Of a stretch of 64,000 nucleotides of DNA, positions 10,522-20,690 are shown one piece after another. The notes under the pieces were generated by a model. It did no database searches. It was not told the origin of the DNA and was given only the letters and a program-made list of their open reading frames with translations. The number at the start of each line of letters is the position of its first letter. Position 1 is the first letter of the stretch. The stretch is from Pyxicephalus adspersus (lineage: Eukaryota; Chordata; Amphibia; Anura; Pyxicephalidae): contig NC_092860.1 of NCBI RefSeq assembly GCF_032062135.1, positions 63,421,330-63,485,329 of the forward strand, in the 5' to 3' direction. The position numbers and the translations under genes are program-made.

Positions 10522-11469
10522 AATTTCTGTTTGTTGTATAACATACTATGAATGTGAGAAATTTAATTTTGTTTTTGATTACCAAAAAAACCCTACTTGT
10601 CAATTTTTGTGGATGTTTGAAATGTTGAAAACTTCGTTGGGTTGGCAAAAAATCCCATTAAAGGGACAATACACATACTAATATCTTCTCCCACTGACTC
10701 TTCCCTTAAGCCTCCCCTCCTTTTCTTAGGCTTATACACTGAATGCTGTAATGTGTGCAGAATGTTGTACTTTACATACCATGACTGCTGCACTAAATAT
10801 ACTACATAATCCTAACCGCTGAATTCTGTATGCTACATAGTCTTGGCCAAGCTGTTCATAAAGCTTATATCCCTAGATCCTAGATTGTTAGGGTTCCGAA
10901 AGCCTGACCAAAAAAAGATAAAAGATTGGGAAGGTTTCTTTGGTCCACCAGATATATGTCCAGATTTTACCTTGTGAAGGTAAATCACAGGTATTCTATG
11001 TAATCAAGAAGCATTATGCTGCCATTAGCTCAGTATAATCCCAGAATTGTGAGGGAACAGAGCTTCTCGAAACAAACACTGCACTATATGTGTTTGCTGT
11101 AACATCGGTAAAGTGCTGAATTTTGATCTTGCTCTAGTCAGTCAGAAACTTGAATGAGCCAATTAGTTGCTCAGCCAAGCCACTGTTTTATTATTGTTTG
11201 CTGAAATCGCTGCATTAAAGATATAGTCCAGAGCATGCAGTTCATTATAATTTTAAGCCTGTTGTCTCATGTTTGGTCCATACTGACACTCCATTGCTTT
11301 ACGCAATCCCACAGCATGTAATCAAGTCCAAACACAATGTATTTTCTGCCAGGTTTGCAAAGTGATTTGCTAATTTTTACTGACTAATTTTTAAATGATA
11401 AGGTTGATATGTGCAATTAAAGCCAGGTAAAAAACATTATTCACATTAATAATATATTTTGATTATTAC
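10522..11469. other. unassigned sequence downstream of the FYB-family exon
   Basis: This is AT-rich DNA, presumably intron of the adaptor gene on the minus strand. No further exon with good splice sites and family motifs was recognised, and no transposon ends were seen. Confidence 0.4.
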
Positions 11470-12050
11470 CTGCAAAACTTTTCATCATGACATAATCACC
11501 AAAGTCAGTGTTTGATCTTGTAAATTTTTCCAGGTCTACAAATGGAGGCCGAGCTGGTTTCCTTGGCTTCAGTCTGAGTACATCTTCAGTTGGCAAAACT
11601 TTTAGCCTTGGTGGGCTAGACTTTTCAAATTTTGTCTTATTAGTTGCTACAGCATTATCTGGAATGTTTGTTGATATTTTATGATGAGAAATGTTTACAG
11701 ATGGCTTTGGTACTGGTAAAGTCTTAATAAAAGGCAGTAAAGGTCTTTTAGCAGATGTGTCCTGATAGTTTGAAGAGTTACTTTGAAATGAGAAACTTTG
11801 GTGTGATTGTAATTGATTCACTGTAGTATTTAAAGGGTCACTCTTTGGTAAGCTTGCTAATTCTGGAGAAGATATAGCTTTAGGCACTGGCTTCTGGAAA
11901 AAGTGGTCATTTTTAATTTGAATATTTGGTTTTGCTGGTATAACAGGTTTTGCTCCAGGTCGTACTTGTGTAATAGGCTTAGCACCGGGATTTTCTCGAA
12001 ACTCTCGTTGGAATGTTGATTGAATAATTTTGAAGTTATCAGAATTTGCC
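11470..12050 (-). CDS. exon of FYB/PRAM1-family adaptor protein
   Basis: This is a single open exon, 581 bp, bounded by a TACCTTTTTAG acceptor (exon begins 12050) and a GCAG|GTAATAATC donor (exon ends 11470). It is open across its whole length, unlike the transposon-derived frames around it. It encodes about 193 residues of low-complexity, Pro/Ser/Lys-rich protein with repeated PGAKP, PAKP and PVPK blocks. It ends in RLKPRKPARPPFVDLEKF (about 11515-11570), which matches the proline-rich RPPxVDLxKF segment that precedes the SH3-like domains of FYB1 (ADAP), FYB2 and PRAM1. The N-terminal NFKIIQSTFQ resembles the DFKxLxAKFQ start seen in FYB2/PRAM1. Family members are cytoplasmic adaptors in immune-cell or epithelial adhesion signalling. 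First and SH3-like exons were not found in the window. Which paralog it is cannot be settled by eye. Confidence 0.6.
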
Positions 12051-14390
12051 TAAAAAGGTAATGAATTTTAGAGTAATAAAAATATAAAGTTATTAGCAGA
12101 TTGTCACAGTTTACATACAATTGACTATTTTTCAGATTTATTTAACCTTAACCCCACATTTGGATTTCCCATTTCCTATACATAGAAAACCAAGGTAACA
12201 GTAATTTTTCTGTATTTAAAATATGGCTTGCAGTTCCTAGAACCATGTTCAGTTGGTGAACCGCTGATTAATTAATGCTACCTATGGGAATTTATTGCTG
12301 TTATTTGTGCTTATCATCTAAATTCATGATTTTGACACATGTTGACAAAAGTGGTTTTTATTTTAAAATTACACATAGTAGAATGTCAACTAAAGGCTGA
12401 AGAATGCAGACACATAGCATGTGTGTATAAACTCCCTCACTAAACATCAGGGGTTTATGCACACATGCTATAAACACAACCACTTTTTGGCATTTACCAT
12501 CTATGTTGAGGTCTACAGGTAAAAGATACAACTGTGAAGTCCAAAAAGACAGAAACTTGTTCTAATGTGATCATTTATAAAATGCCATAGATGATTCGTT
12601 GAGAGTATAACACCTGATAAACATAATGTTTTGTATGCAATGACAAAGAATACAAAGTATATCCTTTTGTATTACCTAGGTATGCATGCTCAGTTTAAAA
12701 CCACCAATATCACCAAATGGGGTTTTTATAAATCTAGTATCTCAAATTCAAAATTTTGCATAGGGTGCTTTCCTATGATTCTCAGTCTGGCAATATTGTA
12801 CATTAGGAACCAATATCAAATATCCTTACCACAATCCAATGGACAAGCTGTATACCCACACAATGGGGGAAGAAAATAAAGCATGTTTTCCCTTAAGGGT
12901 CAATGAATTTGTTCTAGAAATTGGGTGCAAACAGTGCTCCACTCAGCGGCTGGAGACATCTCTTGCCATATCTGCCCAAACCATTACAGGGCAACCCTCA
13001 TGTCCTCATTGCTGCCCAGATCATGCTGCACTAACCAATACACAAGCTGATACTCTAGTGCGCATGCACTGTTCAGTGATGGCTCTTTTTCAGCTACCAA
13101 AGTCCATAAGCAGGAACTCAAAATATTTGACTAGATTTATATAAATCCCATTCAGTTATGTTGGTAAGCTGAGCAAGGATACCTGGGTTAATACACAAGG
13201 ATGTACCTGAAACCCTTTCGTGTTGCATACAAAACATTATATAAGACATGCCTGATGGTGGTTGGCCCATTTTTAAAGGGCCAACTTATTCACCTATTCA
13301 TTGCTGCCATTTTTTCACTACAGCACCACCACCAGGCACCTCTTATATAGTTGCTACTCATACATTATAAGGTAATACTTTTTTATCCCTCAATACTTCT
13401 TACCATTCTGTTTATCATATGTTTTTTGCTGTCAATAATAACCAGATCTGTACTATTGTACCTATTGTACATATCAACTGCAAGCAACCTCCTACACATT
13501 TAAGTGTCATCTGCTCAATTATCCCTTTAGTTACATGGGTTACTAGTTAATATACTTTAATCAGTAGAAATATAATTGGATACAACATTATTAATATAAT
13601 AAAAAACCATTTCTTCAATGCATTATTTATTTATTTTCATGAACTACACTCTAGCTCTCCTATACATTCATATATACATTACATATCCTTCATTGATCAT
13701 CATGTAGATTAAGGATATAGACATCTTTATACAATATCCCAATGTTAATAATACAATATCTTAAGACTTTATTTGATTCTTAGTATTTTTTACATAATTC
13801 ATACTACCTTACTAATTCATAATTCATACTAAACCCACCTAAACTAAAACACACTTTTTAAATCTTTTACCCATCTATAATTTGGTACCATCACCTAATT
13901 GTACAACTATTTCTAATTCCCAGCATCCATTTTGAGGCTACCTTACAACCGAGCTGCGGTATTTATTCATGTTTGTTTTTTTAATCGTACATCTAAAAGT
14001 AAGTACTCGTTATGATATTATTATTCAATTATGTACCAACTATTATAGAACTAAACTATCATCACACATATGTCATTACTTTATGTTACTATTTAAGTTC
14101 TTGTTAGCCAAGGCATATTTTGATAATTATGTAAGCTTTTTTATCAGTAACTAAAATTCTTAGCTTATCTGACTCTGTAGGTTTCAGCATATACAATTAC
14201 CTGAATTGTTCAACACTAACTATATGTAATCTGTGTGACATATTACCATTGTCTGTGTTCTTTTTTGGATTACCACTATAACAGTTTAACTATATGTGTA
14301 ACAAATGCTAATTTTGAATATTTAATTAGCCAATATTTGTCTTATTTATTTATGATATTTTTGTATGCAGTGTACAATCTGATGTTCTTA
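12051..14390. other. AT-rich sequence, probably intronic or intergenic
   Basis: Mostly A/T with no supported exon. A short perfect hairpin, GTTGGCCC...GGGCCAAC, lies at about 13261-13285, and a reverse-palindromic pair around CACATAGCATGTGTGTATAAA / TTTATGCACACATGCTATAA lies at 12411-12470. The stretch 13380-14380 is unusually AT-rich and may be an old non-coding repeat leading into the hammerhead-like motif. Confidence 0.35.
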
Positions 14391-14430
14391 AGTCCCCTGA
14401 GGAAGCCTTTCTAGGCGAAACGTGTCAGGA
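14391..14430 (+). ncRNA. hammerhead-ribozyme-like motif
   Basis: CTGAGGA (14397-14403), a short stem GCCT/AGGC with loop TTCT, GAAAC (14417-14421), then GTGTC. In hammerhead numbering this gives a 2-bp stem III (AC/GU, loop GU) and a C at the cleavage site, the geometry of minimal type I hammerheads known from Penelope-like elements. Helix I is weak (three pairs), so this is a structural resemblance only. The motif sits in an AT-rich repeat of unknown class. Confidence 0.35.
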
Positions 14431-15590
14431 AAGGCCACATTTTTCCACAAACACCACAGCTTTGAACACAGTGAATACTTTGTTGAGTTTATCAGGTCCT
14501 AATGTTGACCTCCCCTCTCTTCAACTCAGAATAAGGGGACGGACTAATTTGATGTTTTATTATTGTATTGAAAGTGTTTTGTATGCTATGAATATAACCC
14601 ACTATTTCAATAATAACTATTGTTTAGCCTAGAAAATCATTGCTTATTCTCTTTCTTCTTGTATTTATTGATATGATATCAGTCCAGTCATTTTTATGTG
14701 ATTGTTTCTCCTTGTTCACTTTGTCTTGTCTTGTGTCTTTCCTTTCAGGGTAGCGTTCCCTCTCCTCCATATGCATTGCAGAGGAAAGGGTTTTCCTTTC
14801 AGAGGCGTTCCTGGTGGGGGGAGGAGCCATCAGCACGGGACTCGAGAGAGAGTCAGGCTTAGTGTGCCTTCTTGACCTCCTAAAATGACCTAGTAGCCAA
14901 AAAAGTTTGCTGACCCCTGACCTAGAGGGAGGGACAGATTGTAGAAAAGAGACATAAGGCCACTCGAATATTTGTGTCTATTTTACACTTTCTAAGCCTA
15001 TGAGATGTGGGGGGGGTGGGGGACCCAATAAGCTGTATAAAGGCAAGGGAGACACCATAGACGCTCACAATGGAGTATCAATTGTGACACGATACACGAA
15101 AAGTTGCACAATCCCCTCTGTCTACCTAAGTTCAAGTAAGCTATGTTTAGGAATATGTGGCCTCCTATTGCCCCCCAAAAAATTGAGAATTATTCTCTGT
15201 AATATCTGCAGGTAATGAGAAGGCACAGAAATGGGGAAGAGATTAAAAGGAGACAATAGTTTAGGCAGGATGTTCATCCTTACTACCGCTATATGCCTTA
15301 GACAGTAGTACTTTTTCCAAAATTCCAGTAGTGACTGGGCCTGTTTAGTAAAAGCTGGATAATTAGCCTTAATAAGAGTTTATTACAAATCAGTAATGCA
15401 CTATTTACCCAGGTAAATCAATTTAAGGGGCTCACAACAGAAAGGGAAAGACTCTTTAAGCTGAGAGACTGAACGTATTATGATTGTTATCAAGACACAT
15501 TTACAAGGAGATTGAGTAATGAGACCACAGCAAGTAAACTGATTTTATGATAAGGTCCAGTCAATCCCAAACAGGGTGACTGCAAACAGC
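14431..15590. other. unassigned sequence
   Basis: Apart from the hAT end at 14885-14919, nothing specific is recognised. The minus-strand frame at 14624-14836 is charged low-complexity sequence without family signals. Confidence 0.35.
14885..14919 (-). mobile_element. hAT terminal fragment
   Basis: Read on the minus strand the sequence begins CAGGGGTCAGCAAACTTTTT, a typical vertebrate hAT terminal inverted repeat. The partner end was not found, so only a fragment is claimed. Confidence 0.45.
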
Positions 15591-15592
15591 TA

Positions 15593-15745
15593 AGGCTAAA
15601 GCTACGTGCACATGTCCAATGCTTCTCGTCTGATAATTGGCTCAGGGCCAATATCAGATGGCATTCTTGCATGTGTACAGCGCCCGTCGTCTGTCGTCCT
15701 AACGACCATCCTAGCGGGTGATGGACAACGAACGATCGTAATGGA
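15593..15745 (+). mobile_element. TA-type MITE, 5' fragment
   Basis: This fragment starts TAAGGCTAAAGCTACGTGCACATG and shares TGCTTCTCGTC(T/A)GATAAT and GGCTCAGGGC-like blocks with the complete copy at 24292-24532. The right terminus is missing. Confidence 0.6.
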
Positions 15746-15839
15746 AGTGAAGGGGGAGGGCAGGGCAAATCTTTCTTTTCTTTCTAGGTAACAAAAATTA
15801 GGGGTAAATCTCTCTGACAGATGCCTGGAAGTTGTAGAC

Positions 15840-16270
15840 CTCAAAAGGGGCTCCATCCAACAGCAGCAACCACATATATCCCCACTATCTGTACCCCACA
15901 GGGGAACCTGTTTCCATGCTCCATAACATTATGAGGGTTTTTCAACAATACTACTCAGAGTTATACAACCTCAATCCCACCCATACCCTCCAGAGTTCAT
16001 TACAGGAATACATAGACTCCACTGCCTTACCAAAATTTGAATCGGACATTGCCTCATCCAGAGACACCCTTCACAGAAAAGGTGGCCATTAAGACCACAC
16101 CGACAGGTAAATGTCCCGGCCCATATAGGTTTACACCACAGTTCCACAAAATCCACTCCCATAATCTAGTATCGTTTTTAACAAAGGTTTTCTCCTCAAT
16201 ATCCGATAATACCCTGTTCCATGCTCAAAGTCTAGAAGACTATATCAATGTTCTTCCTAAGGCTTTATTT
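15840..16270 (+). pseudogene. Tx1/L1-type LINE reverse transcriptase fragment
   Basis: The upstream part reads QEYIDSTALPKFESDIASSR in one frame, then shifts to TPTGKCPGPYRFTPQFHK and VSFLTKVFSSISDNTLFHAQ, ending SLEDYINVLPK. This corresponds to the finger/palm entrance of L1-type reverse transcriptase, where GKxPGPDGFTxxFYK and a VLPKPGKD-like motif are expected. Key residues are already changed (PGPYRF instead of PGPDGF) and frames are broken. The catalytic palm is not included. It abuts the leader of the gypsy-type LTR to the right. Confidence 0.7.
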
Positions 16271-16309
16271 ATGGATGGGAAGCAAGGGATAAAACCCTTA
16301 AGACATAAG

Positions 16310-17048
16310 ACAGGGCCACTAGGGGGCGCTACAGTTTGCTTGAGAGTAGAGTGAGCCCTGAGAAGGGCCGAGGTGCAGAGTCTAAGCAATAACCAGGTGT
16401 TCTCCAGAGCCTCTGATGGTAAGGATCTTGCGCTGCTGGTTACTGTCAGGTTGCGGTCCTTGGGCACACCAGGGTGGGCAGGATGAAACAGGATACCAAA
16501 TCACAAAGCTGAAGAATAGTCGAGGAAAGCCAGGGTTGAGGTAGGCAGCAAGCAAGAGAAGTCAGGTCACAAGCCAGGGGTAAATTACCAGGGATCAAGG
16601 AGACAGACACCAGTGACACAGGGGCCACTGTGGACACAGGGAACACAGGAGACACTGAAAGCAACAGGAGGCACAGGTGACACAGGAATATCCCCAGACA
16701 AACAGAAACACTGGAACAGCACAGGGAAGTTGGCTGGGAACCAACTGACTGGAAAACAAGGGTTTAACACAGGAGCTAGATAGAGCAAGCACTGAATTAG
16801 CCAACAGGTGTACAGGAACTAGCTCAACAGGACTAGAGGATCGGCACCAGTGGAGACACATCGCACGAACACTGAGTGCAGTGTCTCAGCTAGCTAAATA
16901 GTCAGGAATGATTAAGAGGCTGATGATTGGCCAGCGGATTGAGCAAAACTGATAAAGCTTGGGATCAGAGGCACGCCCAGAATCAGAACAGCCCACATGT
17001 GCAGGAGAGAGATGCCTGTGCTTTAGTGAGGAAGAGGTAAGCGTGACA
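16310..17048 (-). mobile_element. gypsy-type LTR (605 bp) plus leader fragment
   Basis: On the minus strand the LTR starts TGTCACGCTTACC at 17048 and ends AACCTGACA at 16444, giving TGTCA...TGACA termini. The leader TAACCAGCAGCGCAAGATCC (16443-16424) and about 110 bp more follow, and the element is then lost. The GC-moderate body is enriched in CACAGG/CACAGT-type words (about 16600-16700). No gag/pol remains, and no target duplication can be tested because one side is truncated. The assignment to Ty3/gypsy is by resemblance of the leader to other frog elements. Confidence 0.5.
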
Positions 17049-17162
17049 GACTTATTAGTCTATATCACCTCACCTGACACCTCTATTCCCTCCATTTTTG
17101 TTACCAAATATTTATTAATTTTGTTAAAAAGATAGTTACAAACAATCCGTATAGGACAATAA

Positions 17163-17400
17163 TAGTGTGGTACAAAACATACTTTGTAAACAGTTACATA
17201 GTAGGTTAGGTTGAAAAAAGACAAAAGTCCATCAAGCTCAACAACTAGGTAAATAAACATATCCCAGATATAAAACGCTATAAGACATAGTTGGTCTAGA
17301 GGAAGGCAAAAAACCCTGGTACAATTTGCTTCAACAGGAGAAAAAAATTCCTTCCTGATTCCATGAGGCAATCGGATGTTCCCTGGATCAACAGTCACTG
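17163..17400 (-). repeat. LINE-like interspersed repeat fragment
   Basis: On the minus strand the frame carries blocks such as REEFF-like KEFFSPVEANCT and LPLDQLCLIAFYIWD, then FIYLVVELDGLLSF. This is the conserved GTTACATAGTAGGTTAGGTT repeat that is abundant in frog and fish genomes. Frame damage is visible and the rest of the element is absent. The exact LINE clade is not determined. Confidence 0.5.
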
Positions 17401-17419
17401 GTATTTTTACTTTAAAGCC

Positions 17420-18102
17420 TTAACCTCCTGGGCGTTACACTGATATCTAGATTTCTGTACCAAAAGCAGTACACTGTTTTTCATGAAATTTTTTTTTTAA
17501 ATTGTAGACCTGTTACTTACAGAAATATGTCCGAACAAGGGTCTAGTAGATATCATGAATAGAAAAAATGTTTGAAACACACAATCATGTAAAAAAAAAA
17601 AAAAAAAATACTTTCAATAAAATAAATAAAATACACAAAAATCAGCTTAAACAAGAATACATAAATAAATGAAAAATACTGAAAATGCGAAAATTCGGTA
17701 TACTGTATAGTAATATATTTTTCATAGACAAAATCACATAAATATATTTTGTATTATTTTGTATTGGATTGGATACAGGACTTTGTATTGAATCTAATAC
17801 AAAATATTTGAATTTCCCGCTACGACCTACATCGACGGGCTCACGCACAGACATCATCAGGAAACCCCGGAGATCGTCACTGCACTTGCCGGATGAAGAA
17901 AGAAGAGAGAAGACGTGTCCGGAGGAGCTGGGGGGAGAAGGTGAGTATTTTTTTTTTAGCGATCGACGCTGGACAGAATGGATCATCGCAGCGGGGACCA
18001 GGTAAGTGATGGCATTTACACAGTGAGAAAAGTTCCGGTTTATCGATTTTTGCAAAATCGATAAACCCCAACCAAGGTCGGGTTTACCGGTCGGGTGGGG
18101 AA
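17420..18102 (+). mobile_element. piggyBac-like TTAA MITE, copy B (longest)
   Basis: This copy starts TTAACCTCCTGGGCGTTACA at a TTAA and ends near GGTTTACCGGTCGGGTGG at about 18098, with the terminal TTAA mutated. Its order is: left terminal region with AAAAGCAGTACACTGTTTTT, AT-rich middle, GTATTGGATTGG and AATCTAATACAAAA inverted words, then a CpG-rich core (17817-18001). The core ends GGGGACCAG|GTAAGT, followed by a stem TTTATCGATTTT / AAAATCGATAAA. It has no transposase. TTAA ends and CCTCC/GGTGG termini suggest mobilisation by piggyBac-type enzymes. Confidence 0.75.
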
Positions 18103-18207
18103 TACCCAGTTATATTCTGTGCTTCTAGAAAAACATCCAGCTTTTTCTTCAAGCAATCTATAGTAGTTGCTGAAACTACTTCCTGAGTGTTGTCATGTAC
18201 AATATAC

Positions 18208-18506
18208 CAGTGTTTCCCAACCTTTCCTAAATCGTGGCATATATTTTACATTAGAAAAATCCCACGGAACACCACTAAACAAAAATGTCACAGATTAATT
18301 AGCTACCTGCTGCCATCTAGTGGAAGAGTACTTCTTTGTTCTGCCTATCACTATACATTGCTGGTATAGCCAAATGAAGACAAATTATTTGCAGTAAATA
18401 AATAATTTTCACACCAATTAACCAACATTGGATAATTTCTCACGGTACACCTGAAGATCGCTCATGGCACACTAGTGTGCCGCGGCACAGTGGTTGAAAA
18501 TCACTG
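18208..18506 (+). mobile_element. non-autonomous hAT MITE
   Basis: Termini are CAGTGTTTCCCAACCTTTCC on the left and, inward from the right, CAGTGATTTTCAACCACTGT. They are flanked by a perfect 8-bp duplication CAATATAC at 18200-18207 and 18507-18514. The element is 299 bp with no coding capacity. The TIR matches widespread vertebrate hAT MITEs. Confidence 0.88.
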
Positions 18507-18604
18507 CAATATACCAATAGAAATGAGAGAAGCTGGCATTACAATGATCATGAATAAATAGTGATATATCATAACATGTATAGAACCAAATACAACTTAT
18601 CAAG

Positions 18605-19230
18605 TCCACAGAGCAGTATAAGTGTCCCCCACAAGAGTACTGCATTTTAACCTTGGGCCGTCTCGTGGCTCTAAAATCATCCCATCAACAGGAGAGGTGA
18701 AAAAAAGGGAGGGATTGGAGAGGGTGAAGGCACGTTTCATCTTGGATTCATAATCAAACCGCCCTTGAAAGGTATAATCATCCATGGTTGCCAAATCAAA
18801 TGGAATTTCTTGAAATGATCCAGGACCAAAGCCGCCAACTTCTAACACGCAAATACATTTTTGATACGTGCCTTGACTTCTCCAAAGTGAAGCTTGGGGG
18901 ACTTCCAGGCTCTAGCTTTATTAGGTTTTGCTGCATTGAATTTATGCAGTAACAATACACATACCGACCTTGGGTGATCCCCCAGGCCCAACTGCAGAAG
19001 AGCCAAAGTAGGCGTTTGTATTAGGGACAATCCCAAAGTCCCATTGGTGTATTGAAAAACCTATGCCCAATATCTTCGGGCAACAGGGCAGTCCCACCAA
19101 ATATGGTGCATAGAGCCCACCTCTCCACATCCCCTGAAGCACAAGGGGGAGGACCTATTCCCTTCATTTTAAGGCAATTTGAAAGGTTTAGTATAGTTAG
19201 CAACTTTAAAGTCAATTTTACCAATCCAAA
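18605..19230 (-). pseudogene. Tx1/L1-type LINE ORF2 3' end
   Basis: On the minus strand, blocks typical of the Tx1/L1 C-terminus are seen: CFRGCGEVGSMHHIWWDCPV (about 19070-19135), then LLLHKFNAAKPNKARAWKSP (about 18890-18955) and HFKKFHLIW-like sequence. The Cys-x3-Cys...His-x3-4-Cys arrangement is the zinc-knuckle-like end of these proteins. Frames are broken and the RT domain is missing. It lies head-to-head with a plus-strand fragment of the same type at 19396-20690. Confidence 0.7.
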
Positions 19231-19324
19231 CTGCTAAACATTATTTTGCCCCAGGCCCAACTTACATCCCTCTGTGATATCACCTTCTTTAGGCTTTGTA
19301 ACAACGCCATGAAATAACTTGGGG

Positions 19325-19395
19325 GTATTTTCTTTTCCTCCAGACTCAAAGAGTGCCCTCTTGTCCTTTGTAACAATCCTAAAGTGAATAGAGAT
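19325..19395 (-). mobile_element. small CR1 LINE fragment
   Basis: Reverse complement reads GTTACAAAGGACAAGAGGGC and ACTCTTTGAGTCTGGAGGAA. This matches the C-terminal RTRGHSL-xLxExK region of CR1 reverse transcriptase also present at 29205-29260. Only about 70 bp survives, between two Tx1 fragments. Confidence 0.55.
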
Positions 19396-20690
19396 CAGAA
19401 GAGCTGGGTCCCCTCATGGATCTCTGCTTATTACAATGGGTAGACAGCTCCCCCTTACATCTACGCCACCCCCTCCCGGGTCTGACAACTGATTTGCTAC
19501 TGCTGTGGGATAACCTCCTTTGAGCTGATAAATTGTCTACTAAACCAGGCCTTCTGACACCTCTTTTTGATAACCCCGCTTTCTCACCAGAAGTGGGCAT
19601 GGAACGTTTCCTTTTCTGGAATGCTGAGGAAGATAGAAATCTCGAAAATCAATGACTCCGCCCTTTCCATTATAACATCACACACAAACAAACACATCCT
19701 ACATAGGAATTTAACCTCTCTGGAAGTGGTACTTGGGTTACAAGACCAACCAATTCACACCATCTCAACTGTTCTCACTCCCTCATTTACACCAGATACT
19801 GGGAAGCAGACATTAGGACACCCATTTCAGCCTCTGATTGGGAAAAAGCCTTCATTCTCATGCACAAACTGGCTCTCCCATGCAAAGCTCAGGAGACCAA
19901 CTATGAGATCCTCACAAGATGGTATCTTTCCCCAACACAATTACATCTTATCTCACCCTCTCGTCCACTAATCAGTTCCCCCCTCCTTTCCATCATAACA
20001 TCACACACAAACAAACACATCCTACATAGAAATTTAACCTCTCTGGAAGTGGTACTTGGGTTACAAGACCAACCAATTCACACCATATCAAATATCCACG
20101 CTTCCTCATTTACACCAGATACTGGGAAGCAGACATTAGGACACCCATTTCAGCCTCTGATTGGGAAAAAGCCTTCATTCTCATGCACAAACTGGCTCTC
20201 CCATGCAAAGCTCAGGAGACCAGCTTTTGGATCCTCCTCAGATTGGTATCTTTGCCCAACAAATTTACATCGTATCTCACCCTCCTACCCATACACTTGT
20301 AGATGATGCCTCTCTCAAAAAGAATACAAATTAAATTTATGGTGGGAACGACCAACCATCTCCAATATTTCCAATGGTCCTAAGGTGGCCCTGCTACCTA
20401 TGGTTCTGGAAACAGACGATCACTCCCTACATATTGGCTTCTGGAATTGGAGAAAATCCAGCACATGGAGTGGTTGGTTGCCTTGTGGGGGATGGGGCGC
20501 GTGCTTCTTGTATGTTTCTCTAAATCGTGCTGCCAGGAGAGGGACCTGCTGAAAATCCCAACAACAATTAGGGATATTTTCACATTAAGTGGGGCTATTT
20601 CAAGACCAGGGTCCCAAAATTGAGTTTGCATGTTGGGACACCCTGGAGGCCACCCTCATGGCAATGAACATTAGGGTACTGCAATTTGTC
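19396..20690 (+). pseudogene. Tx1/L1-type LINE ORF2 C-terminal fragment
   Basis: Plus-strand blocks include DNPAFSPEVGMERFLFW (about 19570-19620), SDWEKAFILMHKLALPCKAQ and YEILTRWYLSPTQLHLISPS (about 19905-19965). The last of these is the conserved xxRWYxTPxRL motif of Tx1/L1 proteins. A 323-bp internal tandem duplication repeats the same blocks at 19985-20305. Frames are interrupted downstream and the element decays by about 20690. This is a dead retrotransposon segment. Confidence 0.7.
19662..20305 (+). repeat. 323-bp tandem duplication inside the Tx1 fragment
   Basis: Copies begin at 19662 and 19985 with CCTTTCCAT(T/C)ATAACATCACA. They run through ACTGGGAAGCAGACATTAGG and TGCACAAACTGGCTCTCCCA with few differences until about 20300. 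The duplication is local and much younger than the host LINE decay would suggest. Confidence 0.85.

Noticed and set aside
10593..10793. Lys/Arg-rich minus-strand frame as a further FYB-family exon
   Set aside because: No supporting acceptor/donor pair and no match to the family's linker or SH3-like region.
13255..13290. CTGATGG with an adjoining hairpin as another hammerhead
   Set aside because: The GAAA element after the stem is absent.
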